Assembly: GCA_949752795.1 (NCBI GenBank)
Contig: CATKHW010000060.1
Span: 248,001-312,000, forward strand
Length of the DNA stretch: 64,000 bases
Source: Hyperoodon ampullatus
Lineage: Eukaryota > Chordata > Mammalia > Artiodactyla > Ziphiidae
Direction: 5' to 3'
Of the stretch, positions 36,393 through 50,304 are shown in pieces; the stretch's first letter is position 1; every line of letters starts with the position of its first letter. Under the pieces are notes generated by a model. It ran no database searches. It saw only the letters and a list, made by a program, of their open reading frames with translations, and was not told the origin of the DNA. A program made the position numbers and the translations under genes.

Positions 36393-38131
36393 ATATCCCT
36401 CAGCCATGAAATCAATGTCATAAGACCAGTAGCAGCAAAATGGGTGGATTCAGGTACGATGATTCTAAGTGAAATAAGTCACACAGAAAAAGAAACTTAT
36501 CATAAGATATCACTTATGAAGATCCTGTAAACATGGCTACACTTGAACTGAGTTAGGAAAGAGAACAGTGTCTGACATTTAGAAAACACTCTTATACCTG
36601 CTTAAGGGGGAAGGAGAGGTGGGGTGATGCATAAAACCAGAGTTTGATATAAGCACAGGTACCGTTCCAAAAACCAACTATGGAATAGACAAGACCTACA
36701 CCGTCCTCAGTGAAAGGGACTCAAAACCCCATATTTCCCGCAGAGGAAAATATCTGACTAGTAAGAATCTTAAAACCTATGTATTGATATGTCTCCGTAA
36801 GGGAATCAAGTGTGTCTAGACTGGCATAAACATGGCAGCGAGAATCAGCTCAAACCCACTATAAAAAGGAATTTCAAAAACAAAACAAAAAAACTGGGAA
36901 ATTCTTTACAATTCCTTCAGGGTCTCTGATGAAGGCTGGAATGACCCTATCTACAACAACAGCTGGATGTGGCATAAGGAGGGACACTTGGGACTGAGAC
37001 GATTGGTGAGATTGGGTGAGCAAATGCAGACCCTTTAAAGCAATAATGCATGGCACCCATTCCATGGGTCCGAACTCTCCAGGTTGAAGGGAATATTACT
37101 ACAGCTATAACATGTGCGGGAAACCTAGAGAACGGACACACTGTGAATACGAAAGGTTTCTAAAACTCAACGCATAGTCCCTCTCCTGGTGCTCCGGTTT
37201 GACTTTCCGTCTGCTTTACTATCAACCTCCCAACTTGGAGAGACAGCCCCTTTAACCTCTTGGTTCGCACAGGTTGCCAATTTGGCAGAGGATGAAAGGG
37301 AAGAGGGAGAACCAATGAGAGAGCAGCTGTTAGGCATTTGGACGGGCACATATCACTGTAATTTCCCGGCAGGAAGAAGAATTAACCAAATTCTCAGCCA
37401 CCCACCGGGAACCAGTATAGGTCCTGAACCAAAATTTTGGACTTGCGGTCAGCTCACCAAAAACGAGTTGAAAAATGGAGCTCAGGGGCACAGCAATTCA
37501 CAAACTGGCCGAGTAATAAAGGACAACTATCGTCCAAAAATCTGTTGAGGGAAGGCAACGAGGCGGACTTGAAAGCGAGGCAGAATAGCAGGAAACAGAT
37601 TTCAAGAGGTACGTTGGAATCGCCTTTAAAGCACAGGAAGAGGGGCACAACTTCGACAATGATGCACTTGGCCAAAAAGGGCGTATGCGTTTTCTCCTGA
37701 ATATATTCAGGAGAAAACGCATACGCCCTTTTTGGCCAAGCAAGCAAGCGGGCAATGCAAATCTGCACTACAAAGAAGTATCACTTCCCACCGGTCAAAA
37801 GGGACATCCACAAAATGTGTAAGAACAAGAAAGGCAAGACAGGCCCTGGAGAACAGGGAGCCTTGTTATGCTGATGGGCGGGATGTAAATTGCCAACTGC
37901 CTCTCTGGAGGAGTGCATTCTGTTCCCTAAAACAAGTAAAGAACAGAGCTACAGAGCCAAGGGCACTACCAGTCTAGGGAATATACCTTGGGAAAACTGA
38001 AAATCAATAAGACAGAGCCACCCCAAAATTTAGGGCTGCACTGCATACAAGGACCTCAACTTGGATACACCTTAAGTATCCCAGAAAATATAAACATGGT
38101 TCAAAAAATTGTGGTACTTACGTACGATGGA
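36393..38131 (+). repeat. Satellite unit 22
   Basis: Perfect palindrome at 37667-37740. A private change of GAGTAGCTG to GAGCAGCTG near 37321 removes a stop, so one + strand frame (37189-37548) stays open for 119 codons. This is a chance effect, not a gene. Confidence 0.97.
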
Positions 38132-39870
38132 ATATCCCTCAGCCATGAAATCAATGTCATAAGACCAGTAGCAGCAAAATGGGTGGATTCAGGTACGATG
38201 ATTCTAAGTGAAATAAGTCACACAGAAAAAGAAACTTATCATAAGATATCACTTATGAAGATCCTGTAAACATGGCTACACTTGAACTAAGTTAGGAAAG
38301 AGAACAGTGTCTCACATTTAGAAAACACTCTTATACCTGCTTAAGGGGGAAGGAGAGGTGGGGTGATGCATAAAACCAGAGTTTGATATAAGCACAAGTA
38401 CCGTTCCAAAAACCAACTATGGAATAGACAAGACCTACACCGTCTTCAGCGAAAGGGACTCAAAACCCCATATTTCCCGCAGAGGAAAATATCTGACTAG
38501 TAAGAATCTTAAAACCTATGTATTGATATGTCTCCGTAAGGGAATCAAGTGTGTCTAGACTGGCATAAACATGGCAGCGAGAATCAGCTCAAACCCACTA
38601 TAAAAAGGAATTTCAAAAACAAAACAAAAAAACTGGGAAATTCTTTACAATTCCTTCAGGGTCTCTGATGAAGGCTGGAATGACCCTATCTACAATGACA
38701 GCTGGATGTGGCATAAGGAGGGACACTTGGGACTGAGACGATTGGTGAGATTGGGTGAGCAAATCTAGACCCTTTAAAGCAATAATGCATGGCACCCATT
38801 CCATGGGTCCGAACTCTCCAGGTTGAAGGGAATATTACTACAGCTATAACATGTGCGGGAAACCTAGAGAACGGACACACTGTGAATACGAAAGGTTTCT
38901 AAAACTCAACGCATAGTCCCTCTCCTGGTGCTCCGGTTTGACTTTCCGTCTGCTTTACTATCAACCTCCCAACTTGGAGAGACAGCCCCTTTAACATCTT
39001 GGTTCGCACAGGTTGCCAATTTGGCAGAGGATGAAAGGGAAGAGGGAGAACCAATGAGAGAGTAGCTGTTAGGCATTTGGACGGGCACATATCACTGTAA
39101 TTTCCCGGCAGGAAGAAGAATTAACCAAATTCTCAGCCACCCACCGGGAACCAGTATACGTCCTGAACCAAAATTTTGGACTTGCGGTCAGCTCACCAAA
39201 AACGAGTTGAAAAATGGAGCTCAGGGGCACAGCAATTCACAAACTGGCCGAGTAATAAAGGACAACTATCGTCCAAAAATGTGTTGAGGGAAGGCAACGA
39301 GGCGGACTTGAAAGCGAGGCAGAATAGCAGGAAACAGATTTCAAGAGGTACGTTGGAATCGCCTTTAAAGCACAGGAAGAGGGGCACAACTTCGACAATG
39401 ACGCACTTGGCCAAAAAGGGCGTATGCGTTTTCTCCTGAATATATTCAGGAGAAAACGCATACGCCCTTTTTGGCCAAGCAAGCAAGCGGGCAATGCAAA
39501 TCTGCACTACAAAGAAGTATCACTTCCCACCGGTCAAAAGGGACATCCACAAAATGTGTAAAAACCAGAAAGGCAAGACAGGACCTGGAGAACAGGGAGC
39601 CTTGTTATGCTGATGGGCGGGATGTAAATTGCCAACTGCCTCTCTGGAGGAGTGCATTCTGTTCCCTAAAACAAGTAAAGAACAGAGCTACAGAGCCAAG
39701 GGCACTACCAGTCTAGGGAATATACCTTGGGAAAACTGAAAATCAATAAGACAGAGCCACCCCAAAATTTAGGGCTGCACTGCATACAAGGACCTCAACT
39801 TGGATACACCTTAAGTATCCCAGAAAATATAAACATGGTTCAAAAAATTGTGGTACTTACGTACGATGGA
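38132..39870 (+). repeat. Satellite unit 23
   Basis: Perfect palindrome at 39406-39479. It combines CACAAGTACC and GTCTTCAGC (as in units 28 and 31) in the first half with TATACGTCC, AAAATGTGTTG, GACGCAC and AGGACCTGG (as in unit 18) in the second, so it looks like a recombinant. Confidence 0.97.
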
Positions 39871-41609
39871 ATATCCCTCAGCCATGAAATCAATGTCATA
39901 AGACAAGTAGCAGCAAAATGGGTGGATTCAGGTACGATGATTCTAAGTGAAATAAGTCACACAGAAAAAGAAACTTATCATAAGATATCACTTATGAAGA
40001 TCCTGTAAACATGGCTACACTTGAACTGAGTTAGGAAAGAGAACAGTGTCTCACATTTAGAAAACACTCTTATACCTGCTTAAGGGGGAAGGAGAGGTGG
40101 GGTGATGCATAAAACCAGAGTTTGATATAAGCACAGGTACCGTTCCAAAAACCAACTATGGAATAGACAAGACCTACACCGTCCTCAGCGAAAGGGACTC
40201 AAAACCCCATATTTCCCGCAGAGGAAAATATCTGACTAGTAAGAATCTTAAAACCTATGTATTGATATGTCTCCGTAAGGGAATCAAGTGTGTCTAGACT
40301 GGCATAAACATGGCAGCGAGAATCAGCTCAAACCCACTATAAAAAGGAATTTCAAAAACAAAACAAAAAAACTGGGAAATTCTTTACAATTCCTTCAGGG
40401 TCTCTGATGAAGGCTGGAATGACCCTATCTACAACGACAGCTGGATGTGGCATAAGGAGGGACACTTGGGACTGAGACGATTGGTGAGATTGGGTCAGCA
40501 AATGCAGACCCTTTAAAGCAATAATGCATGGCACCCATTCCATGGGTCCGAACTCTCCAGGTTGAAGGGAATATTACTACAGCTATAACATGTGCGGGAA
40601 ACCTAGAGAACGGACACACTGTGAATACGAAAGGTTTCTAAAACTCAACGCATAGTCCCTCTCCTGGTGCTCCGGTTTGACTTTCCGTCTGCTTTACTAT
40701 CAACCTCCCAACTTGGAGAGACAGCCCCTTTAACCTCTTGGTTCGCACAGGTTGCCAATTTGGCAGAGGATGAAAGGGAAGAGGGAGAACCAATGAGAGA
40801 ATAGCTGTTAGGCATTTGGACGGGCACATATCACTGTAATTTCCCGGCAGGAAGAAGAATTAACCAAATTCTCAGCCACCCACCGGGAACCAGTATAGGT
40901 CCTGAACCAAAATTTTGGACTTGCGGTCAGCTCACCAAAAACGAGTTGAAAAATGGAGCTCAGGGGCACAGCAATTCACAAACTGGCCGAGTAATAAAGG
41001 ACAACTCTCGTCCAAAAATCTGTTGAGGGAAGGCAACGAGGCGCACTTGAAAGCGAGGCAGAATAGCAGGAAACAGATTTCAAGAGGTACGTTGGAATCG
41101 CCTTTAAAGCACAGGAAGAGGGGCACAACTTCGACAATGACGCACTTGGCCAAAAAGGGCGTATGCGTTTTCTCCTGAATATATTCAGGAGAAAACGCAT
41201 ACGCCCTTTTTGGCCAAGCAAGCAAGCGGGCAATGCAAATCTGCACTACAAAGAAGTATCACTTCCCACCGGTCAAAAGGGACATCCACAAAATGTGTAA
41301 GAACAAGAAAGGCAAGACAGGACCTGGAGAACAGGGAGCCTTGTTATGCTGATGGGCGGGATGTAAATTGCCAACTGCCTCTCTGGAGGAGTGCATTCTG
41401 TTCCCTAAAACAAGTAAAGAACAGAGCTACAGAGCCAAGGGCACTACCAGTCTAGGGAATATACCTTGGGAAAACTGAAAATCAATAAGACAGAGCCACC
41501 CCAAAATTTAGGGCTGCACTGCATACAAGGACCTCAACTTGGATACACCTTAAGTATCCCAGAAAATATAAACATGGTTCAAAAAATTGTGGTACTTACG
41601 TACGATGGA
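39871..41609 (+). repeat. Satellite unit 24
   Basis: Perfect palindrome at 41145-41218. Private changes: AGACAAGTAG near 39901, GGGTCAGCA near 40494, AACTCTCG near 41003 and GGCGCAC near 41040. Confidence 0.97.
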
Positions 41610-43348
41610 ATATCCCTCAGCCATGAAATCAATGTCATAAGACCAGTAGCAGCAAAATGTGTGGATTCAGGTACGATGATTCTAAGTGAAATAAGTCACA
41701 CAGAAAAAGAAACTTATCATAAGATATCACTTATGAAGATCCTGTAAACATGGCTACACTTGAACTGAGTTAGGAAAGAGAACAGTGTCTCACATTTAGA
41801 AAACACTCTTATACCTGCTTAAGGGGGAAGGAGAGGTGGGGTGATGCATAAAACCAGAGTTTGATATAAGCAGAGGTACCGTTCCAAAAACCAACTATGG
41901 AATAGACAAGACCTACACCGTCCTCAGCGAAAGGGACTCAAAACCCCATATTTCCCGCAGAGGAAAATATCTGACTAGTAAGAATCTTAAAACCTATGTA
42001 TTGATATGTCTCCGTAAGGGAATCAAGTGTGTCTAGACTGGCATAAACATGGCAGCGAGAATCAGCTCAAACCCACTATAAAAAGGAATTTCAAAAACAA
42101 AACAAAAAAACTGGGAAATTCTTTACAATTCCTTCAGGGTCTCTGATGAAGGCTGGAATGACCCTATCTACAATGACAGCTGGATGTGGCATAAGGAGGG
42201 ACACTTGGGACTGAGACGATTGGTGAGATTGGGTGAGCAAATGCAGACCCTTTAAAGCAATAATGCATGGCACCCATTCCATGGGTCCGAACTCTCCAGG
42301 TTGAAGGGAATATTACTACAGCTATAACATGTGCGGGAAACCTAGAGAACGGACACACTGTGAATACGAAAGGTTTCTAAAACTCAACGCATAGTCCCTC
42401 TCCTGGTGCTCCGGTTTGACTTTCCGTCTGCTTTACTATCAACCTCCCAACTTGGAGAGACAGCCCCTTTAACCTCTTGGTTCGCACAGGTTGCCAATTT
42501 GGCAGAGGATGAAAGGGAAGAGGGAGAACCAATGAGAGAGTAGCTGTTAGGCATTTGGACGGGCACATATCACTGTAATTTCCCGGCAGGAAGAAGAATT
42601 AACCAAATTCTCAGCCACCCACCGGGAACCAGTATAGGTCCTGAACCAAAATTTTGGACTTGCGGTCAGCTCACCAAAAACGAGTTGAAAAATGGAGCTC
42701 AGGGGCACAGCAATTCACAAACTGGCCGAGTAATAAAGGACAACTATCGTCCAAAAATCTGTTGAGGGAAGGCAACGAGGCGGACTTGAAAGCGAGGCAG
42801 AATAGCAGGAAACAGATTTCAAGAGGTACGTTGGAATCGCCTTTAAAGCACAGGAAGAGGGGCACAACTTCGACAATGACGCACTTGGCCACAAAGGGCG
42901 TATGCGTTTTCTCCTGAATATATTCAGGAGAAAACGCATACGCCCTTTTTGGCCAAGCAAGCAAGCGGGCAATGCAAATCTGCACTACAAAGAAGTATCA
43001 CTTCCCACCGGTCAAAAGGGACATCCACAAAATGTGTAAGAACAAGAAAGGCAAGACAGGCCCTGGAGAACAGGGAGCCTTGTTATGCTGATGGGCGGGA
43101 TGTAAATTGCCAACTGCCTCTCTGGAGGAGTGCATTCTGTTCCCTAAAACAAGTAAAGAACAGAGCTACAGAGCCAAGGGCACTACCAGTCTAGGGAATA
43201 TACCTTGGGAAAACTGAAAATCAATAAGACAGAGCCACCCCAAAATTTAGGGCTGCACTGCATACAAGGACCTCAACTTGGATACACCTTAAGTATCCCA
43301 GAAAATATAAACATGGTTCAAAAAATTGTGGTACTTACGTACGATGGA
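41610..43348 (+). repeat. Satellite unit 25
   Basis: The palindrome at 42884-42957 has one mismatch (GGCCACAAAGG in the left arm, unmodified right arm). It has CAATGACAG, and private AATGTGTGG near 41657 and GCAGAGGTACC near 41870. Confidence 0.97.
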
Positions 43349-45087
43349 ATATCCCTCAGCCATGAACTCAATGTCATAAGACCAGTAGCAGCAAAATGGG
43401 TGGATTCAGGTACGATGATTCTAAGTGAAATAAGTCACACAGAAAAAGAAACTTATCATAAGATATCACTTATGAAGATCCTGTAAACATGGCTACACTT
43501 GAACTGAGTTAGGAAAGAGAACAGTGTCTCACATTTAGAAAACACTCTTATACCTGCTTAAGGGGGAAGGAGAGGTGGGGTGATGCATAAAACCAGAGTT
43601 TGATATAAGCACAGGTACCGTTCCAAAAACCAACTATGGAATAGACAAGACCTACACCGTCCTCAGTGAAAGGGACTCAAAACCCCATATTTCCCGCAGA
43701 GGAAAATATCTGACTAGTAAGAATCTTAAAACCTATGTATTGATATGTCTCCGTAAGGGAATCAAGTGTGTCTAGACTGGCATAAACATGGCAGCGAGAA
43801 TCAGCTCAAACCCACTATAAAAAGGAATTTCAAAAACAAAACAAAAAAACTGGGAAATTCTTTACAATTCCTTCAGGGTCTCTGATGAAGGCTGGAATGA
43901 CCCTATCTACAACGACAGCTGGATGTGGCATAAGGAGGGACACTTGGGACTGAGACGATTGGTGAGATTGGGTGAGCAAATGCAGACCCTTTAAAGCAAT
44001 AATGCATGGCACCCATTCCATGGGTCCGAACTCTCCAGGTTGAAGGGAATATTACTACAGCTATAACATGTGCGGGAAACCTAGAGAACGGACACACTGT
44101 GAATACGAAAGGTTTCTAAAACTCAACGAATAGTCCCTCTCCTGGTGCTCCGGTTTGACTTTCCGTCTGCTTTACTATCAACCTCCCAACTTGGAGAGAC
44201 AGCCCCTTTAACCTCTTGGTTCGCACAGGTTGCCAATTTGGCAGAGGATGAAAGGGAAGAGGGAGAACCAATGAGAGAGTAGCTGTTAGGCATTTGGACG
44301 GGCACATATCACTGTAATTTCCCGGCAGGAAGAAGAATTAACCAAATTCTCAGCCACCCACTGGGAACCAGTATAGGTCCTGAACCAAAATGTTGGACTT
44401 GCGGTCAGCTCACCAAAAACGAGTTGAAAAATGGAGCTCAGGGGCACAGCAATTCACAAACTGGCCGAGTAATAAAGGACAACTATCGTCCAAAAATCTG
44501 TTGAGGGAAGGCAACGAGGCGGACTTGAAAGCGAGGCAGAATAGCAGGAAACAGATTTCAAGAGGTACGTTGGAATCGCCTTTAAAGCACAGGAAGAGGG
44601 GCACAACTTCGACAATGACGCACTTGGCCAAAAAGGGCGTATGCGTTTTCTCCTGAATATATTCAGGAGAAAACGCATACGCCCTTTTTGGCCAAGCAAG
44701 CAAGCGGGCAATGCAAATCTGCACTACAAAGAAGTATCACTTCCCACCGGTCAAAAGGGACATCGACAAAATGTGTAAGAACAAGAAAGGCAAGACAGGC
44801 CCTGGAGAACAGGGAGCCTTGTTATGCTGATGGGCGGGATGTAAATTGCCAACTGCCTCTCTGGAGGAGTGCATTCTGTTCCCTAAAACAAGTAAAGAAC
44901 AGAGCTACAGAGCCAAGGGCACTACCAGTCTAGGGAATATACCTTGGGAAAACTGAAAATCAATAAGACAGAGCCACCCCAAAATTTAGGGCTGCACTGC
45001 ATACAAGGACCTCAACTTGGATACACCTTAAGTATCCCAGAAAATATAAACATGGTTCAAAAAATTGTGGTACTTACGTACGATGGA
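43349..45087 (+). repeat. Satellite unit 26
   Basis: Perfect palindrome at 44623-44696. ACTGGGAACC and AAAATGTTGG (44360-44396) are shared with unit 29 and mark the start of the repeated trimer block. CATCGACAAA near 44762 is private. Confidence 0.97.
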
Positions 45088-46826
45088 ATATCCCTCAGCC
45101 ATGAAATCAATGTCATAAGACCAGTAGCAGCAAAATGGGTGGATTCAGGTACGATGATTCTAAGTGAAATAAGTCACACAGAAAAAGAAACTTATCATAA
45201 GATATCACTTATGAAGATCCTGTAAACATGGCTACACTTGAACTGAGTTAGGAAAGAGAACAGTGTCTCACATTTAGAAAACACTCTTATACCTGCTTAA
45301 GGGGGAAGGAGAGGTGGGGTGATGCATAAAACCAGAGTTTGATATAAGCACAGGTACCGTTCCAAAAACCAACTATGGAATAGACAAGACCTACACCGTC
45401 CTCAGTGAAAGGGACTCAAAATCCCATATTTCCCGCAGAGGAAAATATCTGACTAGTAAGAATCTTAAAACCTATGTATTGATATGTCTCCGTAAGGGAA
45501 TCAAGTGTGTCTAGACTGGCATAAACATGGCAGCGAGAATCAGCTCAAACCCACTATAAAAAGGAATTTCAAAAACAAAACAAAAAAACTGGGAAATTCT
45601 TTACAATTCCTTCAGGGTCTCTGATGAAGGCTGGAATGACCCTATCTACAACAACAGCTGGATGTGGCATAAGGAGGGACACTTGGGACTGAGACGATTG
45701 GTGAGATTGGGTGAGCAAATGCAGACCCTTTAAAGCAATAATGCATGGCACCCATTCCATGGGTCCGAACTCTCCAGGTTGAAGGGAATATTACTACAGC
45801 TATAACATGTGCGGGAAACCTAGAGAACGGACACACTGTGAATACGAAAGGTTTCTAAAACTCAACGAATAGTCCCTCTCCTGGTGCTCCGGTTTGACTT
45901 TCCGTCTGCTTTACTATCAACCTCCCAACTTGGAGAGACAGCCCCTTTAACCTCTTGGTTCGCACAGGTTGCCAATTTGGCAGAGGATGAAAGGGAAGAG
46001 GGAGAACCAATGAGAGAGTAGCTGTTAGGCATTTGGACGGGCACATATCACTGTAATTTCCCGGCAGGAAGAAGAATTAACCAAATTCTCAGCCACCCAC
46101 CGGGAACCAGTATACGTCCTGAACCAAAATTTTGGACTTGCGGTCAGCTCACCAAAAACGAGTTGAAAAATGGAGCTCAGGGGCACAGCAATTCACAAAC
46201 TGGCCGAGTAATAAAGGACAACTATCGTCCAAAAATCTGTTGAGGGAAGGCAACGAGGCGGACTTGAAAGCGAGGCAGAATAGCAGGAAACAGATTTCAA
46301 GAGGTACGTTGGAATTGCCTTTAAAGCACAGGAAGAGGGGCACAACTTCGACAATGATGCACTTGGCCAAAAAGGGCGTATGTGTTTTCTCCTGAATATA
46401 TTCAGGAGAAAACGCATACGCCCTTTTTGGCCAAGCAAGCAAGCGGGCAATGCAAATCTGCACTACAAAGAAGTATCACTTCCCACCGGTCAAAAGGGAC
46501 ATCCACAAAATGTGTAAGAACAAGAAAGGCAAGACAGGCCCTGGAGAACAGGGAGCCTTGTTATGCTGATGGGCGGGATGTAAATTGCCAACTGCCTCTC
46601 TGGAGGAGTGCATTCTGTTCCCTAAAACAAGTAAAGAACAGAGCTACAGAGCCAAGGGCACTACCAGTCTAGGGAATATACCTTGGGAAAACTGAAAATC
46701 AATAAGACAGAGCCACCCCAAAATTTAGGGCTGCACTGCATACAAGGACCTCAACTTGGATACACCTTAAGTATCCCAGAAAATATAAACATGGTTCAAA
46801 AAATTGTGGTACTTACGTACGATGGA
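45088..46826 (+). repeat. Satellite unit 27
   Basis: The palindrome at 46362-46435 has one mismatch (GTATGTGTTTT in the left arm). TATACGTCC, GAATTGCC and that GTG are shared with unit 30. It has CAACAACAG, while unit 30 has CAACGACAG. Confidence 0.97.
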
Positions 46827-48565
46827 ATATCCCTCAGCCATGAAATCAATGTCATAAGACCAGTAGCAGCAAAATGGGTGGATTCAGGTACGATGATTCT
46901 AAGTGAAATAAGTCACACAGAAAAAGAAACTTATCATAAGATATCACTTATGAAGATCCTGTAAACATGGCTACACTTGAACTGAGTTAGGAAAGAGAAC
47001 AGTGTCTCACATTTAGAAAACACTCTTATACCTGCTTAAGGGGGAAGGAGAGGTGGGGTGATGCATAAAACCAGAGTTTGATATAAGCACAAGTACCGTT
47101 CCAAAAACCAACTATGGAATAGACATGACCTACACCGTCTTCAGCGAAAGGGACTCAAAACCCCATATTTCCCGCAGAGGAAAATATCTGACTAGTAAGA
47201 ATCTTAAAACCTATGTATTGATATGTCTCCGTAAGGGAATCAAGTGTGTCTAGACTGGCATAAACATGGCAGCGAGAATCAGCTCAAACCCACTATAAAA
47301 AGGAATTTCAAAAACAAAACAAAAAAACTGGGAAATTCTTTACAATTCCTTCAGGGTCTCTGATGAAGGCTGGAATGACCCTATCTACAACGACAGCTGG
47401 ATGTGGCATAAGGAGGGACACTTGGGACTGAGACGATTGGTGAGATTGGGTGAGCAAATGCAGACCCTTTAAAGCAATAATGCATGGCACCCATTCCATG
47501 GGTCCGAACTCTCCAGGTTGAAGGGAATATTACTACAGCTATAACATGTGCGGGAAACCTAGAGAACGGACACACTGTGAATACGAAAGGTTTCTAAAAC
47601 TCAACGCATAGTCCCTCTCCTGGTGCTCCGGTTTGACTTTCCGTCTGCTTTACTATCAACCTCCCAACTTGGAGAGACAGCCCCTTTAACCTCTTGGTTC
47701 GCACAGGTTGCCAATTTGGCAGAGGCTGAAAGGGAAGAGGGAGAACCAATGAGAGAGTAGCTGTTAGGCATTTGGACGGGCACATATCACTGTAATTTCC
47801 CGGCAGGAAGAAGAATTAACCAAATTCTCAGCCACCCACCGGGAACCAGTATAGGTCCTGAACCAAAATTTTGGACTTGCGGTCAGCTCACCAAAAACGA
47901 GTTGAAAAATGGAGCTCAGGGGCACAGCAATTCACAAACTGGCCGAGTAATAAAGGACAACTATCGTCCAAAAATCTGTTGAGGGAAGGCAACGAGGCGG
48001 ACTTGAAAGCGAGGCAGAATAGCAGGAAACAGATTTCAAGAGGTACGTTGAAATCGCCTTTAAAGCACAGGAAGAGGGGCACAACTTCGACAATGATGCA
48101 CTTGGCCAAAAAGGGCGTATGCGTTTTCTCCTGAATATATTGAGGAGAAAACGCATACGCCCTTTTTGGCCAAGCAAGCAAGCGGGCAATGCAAATCTGC
48201 ACTACAAAGAAGTATCACTTCCCACCGGTCAAAAGGGACATCCACAAAATGTGTAAGAACAAGAAAGGCAAGACAGGCCCTGGAGAACAGGGAGCCTTGT
48301 TATGCTGATGGGCGGGATGTAAATTGCCAACTGCCTCTCTGGAGGAGTGCATTCTGTTCCCTACAACAAGTAAAGAACAGAGCTACAGAGCCAAGGGCAC
48401 TACCAGTCTAGGGAATATACCTTGGGAAAACTGAAAATCAATAAGACAGAGCCACCCCAAAATTTAGGGCTGCACTGCATACAAGGACCTCAACTTGGAT
48501 ACACCTTAAGTATCCCAGAAAATATAAACATGGTTCAAAAAATTGTGGTACTTACGTACGATGGA
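46827..48565 (+). repeat. Satellite unit 28
   Basis: The palindrome at 48101-48174 has one mismatch next to its centre (ATATTGAGG). CACAAGTACC, GACATGACC, GTCTTCAGC, ATATTGAGG and CCTACAACAAG are all shared with unit 31. GAGGCTGAA and GTTGAAATCG are private. Confidence 0.97.
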
Positions 48566-50304
48566 ATATCCCTCAGCCATGAAATCAATGTCATAAGACC
48601 AGTAGCAGCAAAATGGGTGGATTCAGGTACGATGATTCTAAGTGAAATAAGTCACACAGAAAAAGAAACTTATCATAAGATATCACTTATGAAGATCCTG
48701 TAAACATGGCTACACTTGAACTGAGTTAGGAAAGAGAACAGTGTCTCACATTTAGAAAACACTCTTATACCTGCTTAAGGGGGAAGGAGAGGTGGGGTGA
48801 TGCATAAAACCAGAGTTTGATATAAGCACAGGTACCGTTCCAAAAACCAACTATGGAATAGACAAGACCTACACCGTCCTCAGCGAAAGGGACTCAAAAC
48901 CCCATATTTCCCGCAGAGGAAAATATCTGACTAGTAAGAATCTTAAAACCTATGTATTGATATGTCTCCGTAAGGGAATCAAGTGTGTCTAGACTGGCAT
49001 AAACATGGCAGCGAGAATCAGCTCAAACCCACTATAAAAAGGAATTTCAAAAACAAAACAAAAAAACTGGGAAATTCTTTACAATTCCTTCAGGGTCTCT
49101 GATGAAGGCTGGAATGACCCTATCTACAACGACAGCTGGATGTGGCATAAGGAGGGACACTTGGGACTGAGACGATTGGTGAGATTGGGTGAGCAAATGC
49201 AGACCCTTTAAAGCAATAATGCATGGCACCCATTCCATGGGTCCGAACTCTCCAGGTTGAAGGGAATATTACTACAGCTATAACATGTGCGGGAAACCTA
49301 GAGAACGGACACACTGTGAATACGAAAGGTTTCTAAAACTCAACGCATAGTCCCTCTCCTGGTGCTCCGGTTTGACTTTCCGTCTGCTTTACTATCAACC
49401 TCCCAACTTGGAGAGACAGCCCCTTTAACCTCTTGGTTCGCACAGGTTGCCAATTTGGCAGAGGATGAAAGGGAAGAGGGAGAACCAATGAGAGAGTAGC
49501 TGTTAGGCATTTGGACGGGCACATATCACTGTAATTTCCCGGCAGGAAGAAGAATTAACCAAAGTCTCAGCCACCCACTGGGAACCAGTATAGGTCCTGA
49601 ACCAAAATGTTGGACTTGCGGTCAGCTCACCAAAAACGAGTTGAAAAATGGAGCTCAGGGGCACAGCAATTCACAAACTGGCCGAGTAATAAAGGACAAC
49701 TATCGTCCAAAAATCTGTTGAGGGAAGGCAACGAGGCGGACTTGAAAGCGAGGCAGAATAGCAGGAAACAGATTTCAAGAGGTACGTTGGAATCGCCTTT
49801 AAAGCACAGGAAGAGGGGCACAACTTCGACAATGACGCACTTGGCCACAAAGGGCGTATGCGTTTTCTCCTGAATATATTCAGGAGAAAACGCATACGCC
49901 CTTTGTGGCCAAGCAAGCAAGCGGGCAATGCAAATCTGCACTACAAAGAAGTATCACTTCCCACCGGTCAAAAGGGACATCCACAAAATGTGTAAGAACA
50001 AGAAAGGCAAGACAGGCCCTGGAGAACAGGGAGCCTTGTTATGCTGATGGGCGGGATGTAAATTGCCAACTGCCTCTCTGGAGGAGTGCATTCTGTTCCC
50101 TAAAACAAGTAAAGAACAGAGCTACAGAGCCAAGGGCACTACCAGTCTAGGGAATATACCTTGGGAAAACTGAAAATCAATAAGACAGAGCCACCCCAAA
50201 ATTTAGGGCTGCACTGCATACAAGGACCTCAACTTGGATACACCTTAAGTATCCCAGAAAATATAAACATGGTTCAAAAAATTGTGGTACTTACGTACGA
50301 TGGA
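48566..50304 (+). repeat. Satellite unit 29 (both palindrome arms changed)
   Basis: ACTGGGAACC and AAAATGTTGG match unit 26; AAAGTCTCAG and GGCCACAAAGG match units 33 and 35. Uniquely, the right arm reads CTTTGTGGCC, so the palindrome at 49840-49913 is perfect again. Confidence 0.97.
49840..49913. repeat. Palindrome with matching changes in both arms (unit 29)
   Basis: The left arm reads GGCCACAAAGG, with C at 49848 where most units have A. The right arm reads CCTTTGTGGCC, with G at 49905 where every other right arm has T. The two positions pair with each other, so the palindrome is perfect. Units 17, 25, 33 and 35 have only the left-arm change and are mismatched. Confidence 0.95.

Noticed and set aside
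37189..37548. 119-codon open frame found only in unit 22
   Set aside because: It exists because one private T-to-C change removed a stop; the other units show it closed. It is not a gene.
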